Source: Cryptomeria japonica
Taxonomy: Eukaryota > Streptophyta > Pinopsida > Cupressales > Cupressaceae
Assembly (NCBI RefSeq): GCF_030272615.1
Contig: NC_081406.1
Coordinates: 395,212,439 to 395,276,438 of the forward strand
Reading direction: 5' to 3'
Length of the DNA stretch: 64,000 bases
Positions 45,924 through 57,396 of the stretch are shown in pieces. Position 1 is the first letter of the stretch. Each line of letters begins with the position of its first letter. The translations under genes and the position numbers were made by a program. The notes below the pieces were generated by a model that saw only the letters and a program-made list of their open reading frames with translations, was not told the DNA's origin and made no database searches.

Positions 45924-47365
45924 TGTTGGCATATTAAGTTTGTTGGTATTTTGCATAGACATTGCATTCATGATATGTTGTCATTGATGTCAATTGAACT
46001 GATAATGGTATTCATGTTATTGTTGATATTGTTGTTTTTTATATTGGCTAGTAACTAGTAAGAAGGGCTTTGTGGAAGATGTTGTAAACCGGTATGTAAA
46101 GTTTGTGAGTTGAACCGGTGAACTGGTGTAAAGGGTAAAACCTTTTTATGTAATGTAACCGGTAAACCCTATCAGCTTAAACCCTAACCGATCAAGTTTG
46201 TTGCTTTATTATCTGATAAGCAGTAATGATGGAGACACATGTGATCATTGTATGAGGATATGTTCAAATTGTTTTGGCGCATTTTTTTTTATCTAGGGAA
46301 GGAGCAAAAGTGGATTGCATCTAATGCACAACACGTGATGAGTTACAAAGTCCGATGAAGTGCTGATCATGGAGCAGTTGGAATTTTCTTGAAGAATGTG
46401 AAGAGATTGTCATGATTTCTAACGGTCAAGATTGTACCAACTTGTTTGTAATCTCAATGATGAGAATTAGGTTTTTGTTGTGTTATTGACCCAATTGATT
46501 TTGTATTTAAGGTCATTGAAGTTGTTTGTAAAGTTGTTGGCAAGATTGGTAGAAAACCTGTTGAGTGGGTAGTTGTCTAGCCAGTGAATGGATCTACACT
46601 TTGAGTGAAGGCAGATTGAAGCTTAGAAGGATTTGATCAAGCAAATGTAGTGCTACTCAGACAGATCAAGAAAAACCTATTGTTTTATAACAATTACAAC
46701 ATAAGTAAAATCCCTTAACCAGGTAAGCTCTAACAAGCTTGGTTACTCATTAAATCCTCTAACAAGGTGGTCCATTAACTTGGATTCTTAAATCCTCCAA
46801 CGAGGTTACTCCTAACAGGGTATTTTTTTTTCATCAAGGCATATTTGTAAATCCCTTAACCGGGTGATTCCTAACCGGAATTAGTTCTTAACAAGACTTA
46901 TTGTAAAGCTTTAACAGGCTTGGCTCCTAATAGGGAAAACTTCAGAAGAGTTCAGATAGCTATCCTTGTGAGTCCCATCTCACCGTGGTTTTTACCTATT
47001 TGAGTTTTCCATGTATAAACATTTGTGTCAAGTGGTGAATGCTTTTGTGCTTGTGATCTTATTTGTTTATATGGTTAATTTCTGATAAGGCATGTTATAT
47101 AGAAGCATTGAGAGATGAATATGACGAGTTATGATTAAGCATTGTTGATGTTTACAAGATTGAAGTTGTTTACTGTTAAAGTTATCATAACAGTTAAACT
47201 GGTTGATGTCAAGTATTCTTATGAATATTAATCTTGACTGAGATATGTTTACTTTGTTTGACTGAGTTTGAGTTTGGGAACTTTGTATCCTTTTTTCAAT
47301 ATATTGATTCACTCCCCCCCCCTCTTAGTATTCTACCGGATACTTATTCTTTCATCATACCATCA
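45924..47365 (+). repeat. 3' LTR of A2
   Basis: 1,442 bp, TGTTGGCATAT...ATACCATCA, the same modules in the same order as the 5' LTR. Confidence 0.93.
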
Positions 47366-47370
47366 GAGTG

Positions 47371-49657
47371 AACCCCTCCATTCTGGGAAATACACTAGGG
47401 GTTGAGGTATGTGTGGCATTCAATAGCTAAATTCTCCTATCACAGACACCCACTAGAGAAATTTCCCTAGAACTTCATCGGTTCACACCACAAACAACAA
47501 ACAAAGAAAAAGATAATTCCCATCATGGCTCCTCTAGTCACTTATGGACATCCTTGAGTAGCATAGGAACATAATCTGTCACCAAATGATAAAAGATAAA
47601 GATTGACCCGGACAAAATTCAATAGCTATACTGACCTTGTGCCTTCGTTCTTAGTTGCTTGATGTGATGGTTGATAAGTCTGATCTCAGAAAGTTGCAGA
47701 CCCCATTTAAGACTGACTTGTATGATTTCGAGTGTATCCTCTTCTGTTTAAGATAAGATAATGATCACTTGATATGGATATGATACGATTGATAAGACAG
47801 TTTGATCAGTTGATTGTAGATGTTTGACTGAATAGTTGTATCCTTTGTTAACTTCGTGCAAAGCGTTTGCTGGATAGCTGCTAGGGTATTTGATTCTTGC
47901 GAAACATTTTATTGCAAGTTTTTTGATTGATTGATTTGCGATTTTTTAGTTATTTTCTAAGGCCTTTTTCGATATTTTTGGATTATGTGGATCGATATTT
48001 GAATGTTTTGGATTGATTTTTTTTTTCAGGACATTTTCCAGATGTTTTTCATTTTTTTTTCAAAGGACATTATATGAATGTTTTTTATTTTTTCAGGATC
48101 ATATTTGAATGTTTTGGATTTTTTTGAAGGATTTTCCAATGTTTTTGGATCTTATGTTTTCCACTGTTTTTGGATTTTTATGTTTTCCACTATTCTTGGA
48201 TTTTTATGTTTTACAATATTTTTGGATTTTTATGTTTTCCACTGTTTTTGGATTTTATGTTTTCCACTGTTTTTGGATTTTTATGTTTTCCACTGTTTTG
48301 AATTTTATGTTTTCCTCTATTTTTTGATTTTTAAGTTTTTCACTGTTTTTGGATTTTTAAGTTTTTCACTTTTTTTGGATTTTTAAGTTTTTCACTGTTT
48401 TTAGATTTTTAAGTTTTTCACTGTTTTTGGATTTTTAAGTTTTTCGGGAATTTTTAAGTTTTTCACTGTTTTTGGATTTTAAAGTTTTTCAGGAATTTTT
48501 ATGATTTTTATGATTTTTTCAGTTATGCCCCGAGTGTGCAAACCTATATGACATGATGATCTACAGAATGCATGTGGAGACAATGAATTTTCAACTTGAC
48601 CTATGTTAATGCAAGATGCATGATGAAGATGCATTTCCTATTCGAACAAGGTTGATTGTGTTTGTTTAGCCTTTTGTAATACACCAATTGAATTGGAGGT
48701 GCAAAACATTTCATAGATAAGTGGTCAATTGATTCTTAAGGTCCCTTGGAACATCTGAATTAACACACTTAGTGATTAGGATTTAGAATTAGAGATGCGG
48801 AATACTTCCCCATTGATTCTTGAAACTTTGATCTTCTTCTGCCCATGTGTGTGCAAATGAGTTAATTCCTCCTCTTATGTTCAATAAAGATCCTTAGCAT
48901 CCTATATGACTAGCTACGTGGATTATCCTAACTTCAAAAGAATCCCGAATAGAGCCTCATTTCCAGCAAGCTTTTAGAGCTCCAACGAGGTTATAGACTG
49001 TAATTTCTCAAATATTGCTCCATTGCCAGCAGGCGTTCATAGTCCTGATGGAGTTACTTGCATGTTCCCATAGTCAAACTTTTTGTCACACTTTGTATGA
49101 GTGATATTTCAATTATATATCATTTCTCTTTTGCCTTGAGATGAATATTTAACATAGCACTTTTTCTCTTTCTTTTTATTTTCTTGCCTTGACTTGTAAG
49201 TAATTAAACCTACTTGGGTGTGACAGTTATAGCAGCGCTGAAGTAGAATTTTAGATTTTTCACTAGCCATATGATCAACTAGGTGTCTAGAATGAATTAG
49301 AGATTTTGTTATTGTGTTTGAGATATAGCAATTGATAGATTTTGGGTTAACAAGTCTCAAATAGTGAAATCACTACCCAACCTTAAGTAAAGCAATGTCA
49401 CAGGGTAATGTTGAAAATGAATGACCTTAGGACCTCAAAGACTTCATGTTCGAATATCTAAGAAAGGAGATGAGACTTGTTTCTCTTAAATGCAAATGAA
49501 TGACAAACTTGGACAGTTGTCTTGTTTTATTGATGCTGCTATATGAAAATCAATATGATGTGCTTAGAAAGAAACCATATGTAATGCAGTGCTTTGAATA
49601 AAATGGTATGCAATATGGAAAGTAAAACCTAAACTATCATTGCCCTTAGGTATAATA
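47371..49657 (-). other. F internal 3' region, right part
   Basis: Non-coding DNA between A2 and F pol. The stretch 47390-47600 (TATCACAGACACCC, then ATGGCTCCTCTAGTCAC) matches 58030-58210 in G, confirming that the two elements share this region. It holds a 26-bp minisatellite (48130-48490) and otherwise short open stretches only. Confidence 0.6.
48130..48490. repeat. Minisatellite, about 26-bp T-rich unit
   Basis: About a dozen imperfect copies of a unit containing TTTTTGGATTTTTATGTTTT and CCACTG; later copies have AAGTTTTTCACTG. Almost no C or G other than GG and CC in each unit. Open frames through it are repeat artefacts. Confidence 0.88.
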
Positions 49658-52535
49658 TCATTTAAGGTGCATGTTGTTCATAGGGTCAGAGAGTGGATCT
49701 CCCTCCATGGTAGCCAAATTATATGCTCCATTGCCTATAACCCTTGTTATGATGAAAGGACCTAGCCAGTTAGGTTCAAATTTCCCTGGCTTTTCTCGTT
49801 CTGCTAGATTCCTTTGGTTCTCTTTGAGAACTAGATCTCCCACTTCAAAATTTCATGGGCGGACTCGTTTATTATAAATTTGTCTCAAACTGTTTTGATA
49901 ACCTTGCAGATGATTGAAAGCATTTTGTCTCTTTTCATCAAGCGTTTCTAGCTCTTGTAATCTTGCTACCCGATAGTCTTCCTCTGATATGATGTTTTGT
50001 AAGGAGACTCTTAGAGATGATATTTCTATTTCAATGGAGAGTATTTCTTTTGTACCATAGACCAAGGAATATGGTGTTTCTCCTGTAGGGGTGCGCACTT
50101 CTGTTCTGTAAGCCCAAAAAGTGGGATTTAACTAGAGATGTCAATCCCATCCTGTGTCAGTGACAACTTTCTTAAGGATCTTCAATATTGTTTTATTTGT
50201 TTCCTTTGCTTGTCCATTTCTTTGCGGATAATATGGCATGGAAAATCTCTATTGTATTTGAAATTTGTCACACAATTCTTTCACTTCTTGATTTTTAAAT
50301 GGACGTCCATTATCTGTCATGAAGCACATTAGATCTCGTATCTACAGATAATGTAATTGAGCATGAATTTTTCTATTTGCTTTCTAGTGGTGTATGTAAG
50401 AGGAATTTCCTCAACCCATTTAGTAAAGTACTCAGTAGCTGTTAAGATGAATTTGTGCTCGTTGGAAGAAGTAGGATTGATTTTACCCACTAGATCTAAT
50501 CCCCATTGTGAAAATGGCCACGGTGATGTAATAGGTTGAAGATCTTGTGCTGGTGCATGAATGAGATCTCCATGTATTTGACATTGTTTGCATTTTTGCA
50601 CATATTTATAGGCGTCTTTTTCCATAGTTGGCCAGTAATAACCTGTTCTTAGCAATTTCTTTGACAATGGTGGACCACTTTGATGCACCCCACAAATTTC
50701 ATCATGGACTTCCTTTAGAGCCAGTTGTTCTTCATTTTCATCAAGACATCGGAGAAGAGTTCCATCGAAGCCCTTTGTATATAATGTATCAACTATAATA
50801 GTGTGTCTAGATGCCTGACAAATAAGAGTCTTCTTTTGATTTCTGGATAGACCTGGTGACATGTACTGGGTGTGCAAATATGTGTATATCTCATTGTACC
50901 ATGGGGATTCTAGACCCACAATTGCACATATATATTCTGTTGAGGGAGTCTCATATGCCGGTATCATCAACTGTTCTATAATAAACTCAAAATAAGTTTC
51001 ATTAGTAGGTATATTTATAAGAGACCCTATTGTAGCCATGGCATCAGCTACCGTGTTTTGTATCCTTGGAATCTGTTCGAAAGTGATTTTGCTGAAATAC
51101 TATTTGTAATTTTCTACCATTTCTTTATAAGGTAGCAGCTTATCATCTTTAGCGTTGTAGTCATCATTGAATTGGTTTACAATCAGTTGTGAGTCACCAT
51201 AGACCTATAATTCTTTTATTCTCCACTGCATAGTTGTACGAAGTCCTATGAGGAGAGCTTCATATTCGGCTATATTGTTCGTACATGAAAAATTTATCCT
51301 AAATGATTTAGGGATAGAATCACCCTGAGGGGTGATGAAAATAATCCCAGCTCCAGATCCATGATTTGTATATGACCCATCAAACTATAATTTCCATATT
51401 ATAGATGTTGTCAATGTAAATACTAATTCATCTAGAAAGTCTATGAGAAATGGGTGACTATCTTGTAAAGGAGCCTCTGCTAACTGATCTGCTATCATTT
51501 GTCCTTTGATGTCCTTTCCATCTATGTACTCTATATCAAACTCACTCAAGATCATGACCCATTTAGCCAGTATCCCCGTCAATGTCACTCTACTTAATAG
51601 ATATTTAAGTGGATCAAAGTGCGCAATGAGTTGCACCTTATGACTCAGCATGTAATCTCTAAGATTTTGAGATGCAAAGATTATGGCTAAACATTTTTGT
51701 TCTATAGGAGTGTAATTAATCTCATAACCGATCAAGGTTCTACTTATATAGTAGATGGCTCTTTCTTTTCCTTATTCATCATGTTTTGCCAACAAAGCTC
51801 CTAGAGCCGAGTTTGTCACTGATATATATAGTAACAAAGGTTTTCCTGGAGTAGGTGGTACTAACACTGGCGTGTTTAGAAGATAATCTTTCAGAGCTTG
51901 GAAAGCTTCTTGGCATTGTTTTGTCCATTTAAAAGTAACTCCTTTCCTGAGTAAATGTTGGAATGGATGACATTTATCTGCCAGTTGTGCTATGAATCTC
52001 CTTATGGATTGCAGTCTTCCTTGTAACCCTCTTAATTGTTTAAGTGTTGACAGAGGTTGCATATCTATGATTTCTTTGACCTTTGTAGGGTCTACTTCAA
52101 TTTCTTCATTTGACATGATAAACCCTAACAGCTTTCCTGCTGTTACACCAAACACACACTTCTTTGGGTTTAGTCTGATATTGTACTGCTCCAACCGATC
52201 AAATATTTATGCAAGGACTGGAAGGTGACCTTCTCTTGTTTATGATTTAGCTAGTAAGTCATCCACACAATATTCCATTATGTTGTGGATCATGTCATGA
52301 AATAGCATTGTCATGGCCCTTTGGTATGTTGCTCCTACATTTTTTAGACCAAATGGCATCACATTCCAGTAGTATGTTCCCCATGGGAAGGTAAAGGTCA
52401 TTTTATGTTGATCTTTCAGTGCAATTTTAATCTAGTTGTATCATGAGAAACCATCCATTAATGATAGCATTTCATTTATAGATGTTAAATCAACTATCAT
52501 ATCGATATTGGGTAGTGGGAAATCATCCTTAGGAT
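49658..52535 (-). pseudogene. pol: Gypsy (Tat-like) pol of F: RT, RNase H, second RNase H, integrase
   Basis: Minus strand, reading leftwards. RT catalytic YCVDDLL (complement of about 52245-52275); RT thumb in 52194-51772 (LNPKKCVFGVTAGKLLGFI, IRRFIAQLADK); RNase H in 51735-51385 (TPIEQKCLAIIFASQNLRDY); a broken archaeal-type second RNase H in about 51384-51040 (NNIAEYEAL, YGDSQL); integrase zinc finger (HDEICGVHQSG...CKQCQIHGD) and core (PWPFSQWGLDLVGKI) in 51039-50329; then GETPYSLVYG and the GPF/Y end WLGPFIITRV at about 49760. Many stops. RT is cut at about 52535 by the LTR of G, so the RT N-terminus, protease and gag of F are not in the window. Confidence 0.88.
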
Positions 52536-53686
52536 TGTGTGTGTAAAAAAGTGAACCTGTAGCTGTAAGCACAACACTTCAATTAATTCATTATATGCAT
52601 GGTTAGTAATCAATAATCAATAAAAATAAACCATAGCAAAGTGACCCATTGCCTTCTAAATGATGCGAGTATAAGATTGCTCTCAGTTTGTTATAAGCAA
52701 TACCAGTGACTAGACTACACCAAGACGAAGGATTTAATCTATATGATATTAAGCTATATGGATGCAAGATAAATGAATAATTCAAGCAATAATAACCAAT
52801 TCAAGCAACAATGGATGCAAGCAATAATGAATGTAAGATGGATGCAAGTAATCTAAAAAAAGCAATAATAATCAATCAATGACTCCAGAGCAAAATCAGT
52901 ATAATAATGATGTATTCTCAAAAATCTCCAGGGTGAATTGGAATGAGAGTTGATGACTGAATTTATAGAGAATTACAGAGAGATGATAAAAAAGCTCAAT
53001 TTAGGATTAATTGAAAATAATTGAGAAATCAGGTTGAGTTAACCTTGAGATAGATTCCAATTATAGTTCAATTGAAATGCATTCGAATTAGAAGTCCAAG
53101 TTGCATTGGAAAACAATAATAAAAAAATTCCATGCATTTGTGATAAAAATAGATAATTCTTCAATTTAATCAAGAAAGAGTCTTTTTAATGCAACTGAAC
53201 TTCTTTTTCTGAAAAGCTTTGAGTTTCAATTTTAAGAGAATAATTAATAATTCAATTAATTGCTTTTCTGATTTCAAGTTCTAAATTTAGAAAAAGAAAC
53301 AATATCTTAAGTTTCATTTCTCTCTTAATTCAATTCTTTTTATTTAATTTTCAATTCAACTCTTTGTTTTGTAATAAATTCTTCTTTTTGTAGAAAATTA
53401 ATTCTTTCGCATGATTGAATGGCAAATTTATTAATTAATTAAATATGCAAGGATATTTAATAAATTAAAATAGGATAATTGATCAAAATGAATATTCTTG
53501 GAATGATTCAATTAATTAAATAAATATTTAATTAATATTGGGTAATTGATTTTGCCATGTGATATTTGATAATTAAAGAATTAATTATGTGCTCAAGATT
53601 GATTTAATTGCCTTTTGGTTAGGACCTTGGTGATGTTGTCAAGATTAGGGGCCCATGGTTTAGATGACCAATTTTAGGGTATTACA
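52536..53686 (-). repeat. 3' LTR of G
   Basis: On the minus strand it begins TGTAATACCCTAAAATTGG (from 53686) after a polypurine tract and ends near the TGTGTGTGTAAAAAAG run at 52536-52551, where F pol similarity stops. The interior is AT-rich with AATTAATTAAATAAATATTT blocks, like the F LTR. The left edge is good to a few bases only. Confidence 0.7.
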
Positions 53687-53699
53687 TTTGCCCCTGTTT
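53687..53699 (-). other. Polypurine tract of G
   Basis: Plus-strand TTTGCCCCTGTTT; minus-strand AAACAGGGGCAAA before the LTR start. Same arrangement as in F. Confidence 0.65.
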
Positions 53700-54768
53700 G
53701 AATTAATGTGCAAGCAGTGTGTTGGTTTAAAGAATGTGTGATGTCTAGGAGATGTCAGTTCTGAACTTGATTGATCACGAACTAGATGAAAGCAAGGTGT
53801 TAGCTTGATTCGAAGCGACAAAGCTAAATGAGGTCTGATTAAAGTGATACCGATCCCAAACTTGATTGAACTGAGGAACGATAGAAAACAAAGATACCGA
53901 ACTTGAACTTGATTGATCAAGAAGCGGATCTTACTGATCTAGAACTTTATTGATCTTAGATGCAGTAAGTGATGATAAAAATCGATCTTGAACTTGATGG
54001 ATCAAGACACGACAAAGATAAACTGTTCAGCTTGATCAAGAAATGAATACTGAACACCTACTTAGATTAAGTGTGGTCAAAGATACTCTTTACACTTTTG
54101 ATTGAGTTTAAACAAATAATCAACTTGATTTGAAGTGATGAAACTGATTAACATTAAGAGATTAATTTAGAAGAAGACAAATATCAGCTTGATGTGAAGC
54201 GATGAAACTGATATGCCCCTGGCGATTGATTAAATTTGGATGATCGAGAGATCTCAACTTGATATGAAGCGATGAAGATGAGATGCCCCTTAGCAATAAG
54301 GTCTTGATTTTCTTTGGTTGAACAAATTTTTGCTTGACTTTTGATGAAAATTTGAAAATTTTCTCGACATTGAAGATATGAGGTCATAAGGTCACTTGTA
54401 TGCCCCCTCGGGAGCGAAATTGAAAGATAACAAGGGTAGTTGATTTTAGGCAATTTTAAGCGATGATAAGTCATTTAAGCGCAAATTGATTTTGAAGAAT
54501 TTTGAAGATGGAATTGATCGCAAAATTGATTCATAGAATTGAAATTGAGATTTAGTGTTGAAATTGACATTGAGATTTGAAATTGAGCACAAATCGAAGA
54601 AAGACTGAGAATTTGATAAAAAGAGTGCTAAGTGGTCCAAATTCTGAAATTGACTAGCAAGATGATCTCGAATTTCGATTTTGATCCTGAAAATGGAATC
54701 AGAGCAGGCACATTAGCTAAGGGTACAATTTTCATGACCATCGGAGCAAGTTGAAAAATTAGGTTTTT
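53700..54768 (+). other. Region between the G LTR and the antisense gene promoter, with short repeats
   Basis: Non-coding. Degenerate repeats of AACTTGATTGATCAAGAA (about 53765, 53868, 53907, 53980) and of CTTGATNTGAAGCGATGAAACTGATATGCCCC-type units (about 53800, 54130, 54190, 54258). It would be the upstream region of the antisense gene and, on the other strand, part of the element's 3' untranslated region. Confidence 0.5.
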
Positions 54769-54781
54769 GGCTATATATAGG
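54769..54781 (+). promoter_or_regulatory. TATA box of the antisense PMD gene
   Basis: GGCTATATATAGG, 84 bp before the ATG at 54853, in the usual plant TATA context. A start site about 30 bp downstream would give a leader of about 50 nt. Inferred from position and from the downstream gene structure. Confidence 0.55.
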
Positions 54782-54927
54782 ACGAAAGTGTCATTTTCAA
54801 TTCATTTTAACCCTCCAAGTTTGAAAATTCAAAAAGCCTTCTACGAAGAAAAATGGTGGTCCCTACTTGTCAGCATTGATTTGAGTGCCAGAGAAGACAC
54901 AATCGACCCCGAAACTATGAGCCAGCG

Positions 54928-55392
54928 GTAAGTGATCGATCTTAAGCCTGTTTATGTTTCCAATTTCAAATTTTTTCATGCATTTTTCACGTTTTTCACG
55001 TTTTTTGGGTCAGGTATCGCAGTTTATCATGCAAGATAGGATCCTGTCTCGTACGAGAAACTGGCATTTTGTGTTTGCTCGTTTAAACCCATTAGAATTA
55101 TCGTACGAGAGCTACCCTTGTGTTGTACAATAGGTCTGTTAAAAGACCATTTTGTCGTGCGAGATATGAAAGTTTGTCGTTTGAGGTTGTTTTCTCGTAC
55201 AAGAGCCATTCCTGACTCATACGAGATGCTGCTTAACTGTGTTTTGTCGTTCGAAAAATAGTGATAATTTTTGAAAGTGTTAACATGAAATTTTGGTTTT
55301 GCATTTGACTTAATTGTATTTGCATGATGTTTAACTTCTCTTGTAGGATTATTTAGAATGTTTTTTGATGTTTCACTGTTGGATTGTTGTAG
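54928..55392 (+). other. Predicted intron of the PMD gene
   Basis: GTAAGTGATCG donor at 54928 and GTTGTAG acceptor ending at 55392; 465 bp. Removing it joins exon 1 and exon 2 in phase. Another acceptor-like site (CTTCTCTTGTAG, ending 55346) has a better pyrimidine tract but would shift the frame. It contains the TCGTACGA palindrome array. Confidence 0.5.
55047..55256. repeat. Array of nine TCGTACGA-type palindromes
   Basis: Octamers TCGTACGA, TCGTTTAA, TCGTACGA, TTGTACAA, TCGTGCGA, TCGTTTGA, TCGTACAA, TCATACGA and TCGTTCGA, with centres at about 55052, 55082, 55104, 55126, 55158, 55180, 55198, 55220 and 55250. Spacings are 30, 22, 22, 32, 22, 18, 22 and 30 bp. Flanks are often TG or TC before and GAG after. 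Confidence 0.7.
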
Positions 55393-57233
55393 GTTTGCTT
55401 ACCTCCTATGCTCTTCAGATGTGTATATCCACCCACCATGGCTTTAGTTCAAGATTTGTCTGAGGTTGAGCAGGCCCATATTGATATGTGTGGCTTTACT
55501 CACCTGATGCAGTTACCTGATATCCGTGTGAACCACAGGATGCTCATAGCATTGGTAGAACGATTTCATTCGGAGCATAATACCTTTCATTTTCTAGTTG
55601 GGGAGTTGACTATCACTCCCTAGGATGTGTACAGGATCCTTCGTATCCCTTTTGTTGGGGATAAGGTGGACTATGATACTGCATTGTTACCTGGACTGCA
55701 GGCACTGAGGAACATTTTCAGGGATCCAGATATCTTGACTCGTTCTATGAGTTGGGATATATTGATGGGCAGGTACAGTGAGGAGTATCTACTGGCATGT
55801 GTTCTAGCAGGTTTTATTGGGTGCTTTTTGATGCCAGACTGAGGGTAACAGGGTTTTCAAAGTGAATGGGGTCAGATGCTTGAGCGATTGATAGAGTCCC
55901 CTCAGAGACTTGGCTGGGGTTCTTGTTTACTGGCCCACATGTATCGAGAGATGCATGAGATCATTTACAAAGAGGGGCGGAGCATGGCTACTGGGGTATA
56001 CATTTTGTAGGTGTGGGCTTGGGAGCACCTTCCCGTGTGTCGACCGATAGTGACAGACAGCAGGGAGCCAGGACAGTCGATCATTTATAGATATGCTAGA
56101 TATATCACGCAACCCCATCTGGGCAAGACAAACTTCTGGAGATGGCAGCTTGATGACTTGATAGCTTTCGTATGGTGACCATATAGAGGGTTAGAGCTGT
56201 GGGATGACTAGCGGGCAGTGCAGAGAGATCTGTTTGTCACACACCCACTGATTGGGAGATCGTAGACTATTGTGGAGCGATTCGTCATTCACGAGTGATG
56301 AGGCAGTATGGCTGGCCTCATGGGATCTCACAAGAGTTTACAGGTATGCTGATGAGGAGAGGCAGGGTTGGGCACCTAGGCTATCTTATGCCTTGGCTAT
56401 GCAGGAGCTGATAGGTTTACACCGCCTGAGGTGGGATTACGTGGATGATATAGAAGATGTGGGGGTATTGCCCTAGTATAGGGATTATTTTCAGTAGCAT
56501 CCATTCCCTCAGTTTACAGATCCTGGAGAGCATGCTCCTCATATTGAGGATGTGGAGGATGATGCCCCTGCACCAGCATAGGGACAGGCATAGAGACAGG
56601 GTCATAGGCAGGGACAGGGCTAGAGACTAGATGCTCCACGATGGACTAGTGGTGATCCTGGTGCCAGCAGTAGTGGAGTGCGAGCTGACATTGGACAATA
56701 AAGGGGTGAGGGTGGATCCCTTGGGATAATAGGCGTGAGGGTGGGTGGGGGAGAGGAGGAGTGAGTAGCTCTGAGGCAGGCCCGTCAGTGGCAAGAGGAG
56801 TAGGGTGGAGCCACAGGTGGAGATGGTGGTGGAGATGGCGGTGGAGAGCCTACAAGAGAGCAGGGGGCTGACACGGGTCGATCAATGAGAGCACGCCTTG
56901 TAGAGCTGCAGTCATAGTTGATAGTGGCACAGACTCAACTGGCGAAGCGAGATCGACAGCTGGCCGAGGTGAGGACTAAGCGTGATTGCCAAATTGCGGC
57001 TTTGAGAGCAGAGTCCAGAGCAGAGATAGTCTCTACGATAGGAGGTCCTTCTCCAGAGCAGTAGGGCATCTTATTACGTAGTAGCGTATAGTGCTATAGT
57101 TCTTATTGCACAGCAGGTGCAACCTTATTCGCAGTATATGGCTAGATCGGAGGGAGCACGAGCACCGCACCAAGATCCCAGGCATCAGGCTCCTCCTCCT
57201 CCACCAGGTGATGAGGGAGAGGGTGCTAGCTAG

Positions 57234-57360
57234 ATGATTCTTTTTGTAGCTAGGATATTTTTTTGTAGACACACCCATATTTTTGTAGCCTATACGATTC
57301 TTGCTCCGATGGGAGTTTGAACATGTCATTGGACATCATTTTGTACCCTTAGACTTGAGA

Positions 57361-57396
<36 letters not shown>

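Larger units (their letters stand above)
39973..47365 (+). mobile_element. Copia element A2, full length, broken
   Basis: Sirevirus-like Copia element of 7,393 bp with two LTRs, primer site, one gag-pol frame and polypurine tracts. Target duplication GAGTA/GAGTG (39968-39972, 47366-47370). Inserted in Gypsy element F. The first 79 aligned bases of its two LTRs differ at 7 sites by eye, so the insertion is old. Confidence 0.94.
54853..57233 (+). pseudogene. Plant-mobile-domain (PMD) gene, antisense to element G
   Basis: Degenerate gene on the strand opposite to G pol. Exon 1 is 54853-54927, ATG to a GTAAGT donor, 25 codons with one TGA. The predicted intron is 54928-55392, ending TTGTTGTAG. 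Exon 2 opens at 55393 in the same frame. The PMD domain (PF10536 type) begins at about 55480: CGFTHLMQLPDIRVNHRMLI, LVERFHSEHNTFHFLVGELT, DVYRILRIPFVGDKV, later LGWGSCLLAHMYREMHEII and VWAWEHLPVCRPI. About eight TGA/TAG codons, a frame change at about 56250 (then RLSYALAMQELIGL, LHRLRWDYVDD) and another near 57080 break it. A Gly/Gln/Arg-rich linker and a coiled coil (LVELQS...IVAQTQLAKRDRQLAEV, 56890-57040) end in a Pro-rich tail and TAG 57231. PMD proteins occur as host proteins (MAIN/MAIL type) and in transposons; extra PMD ORFs are known in Tat-type Gypsy elements. Function here is unknown. Confidence 0.8.

Noticed and set aside
48078-48386. Phe-rich open frames of about 100 codons
   Set aside because: Artefact of the 26-bp T-rich minisatellite, which lacks stops in some frames.
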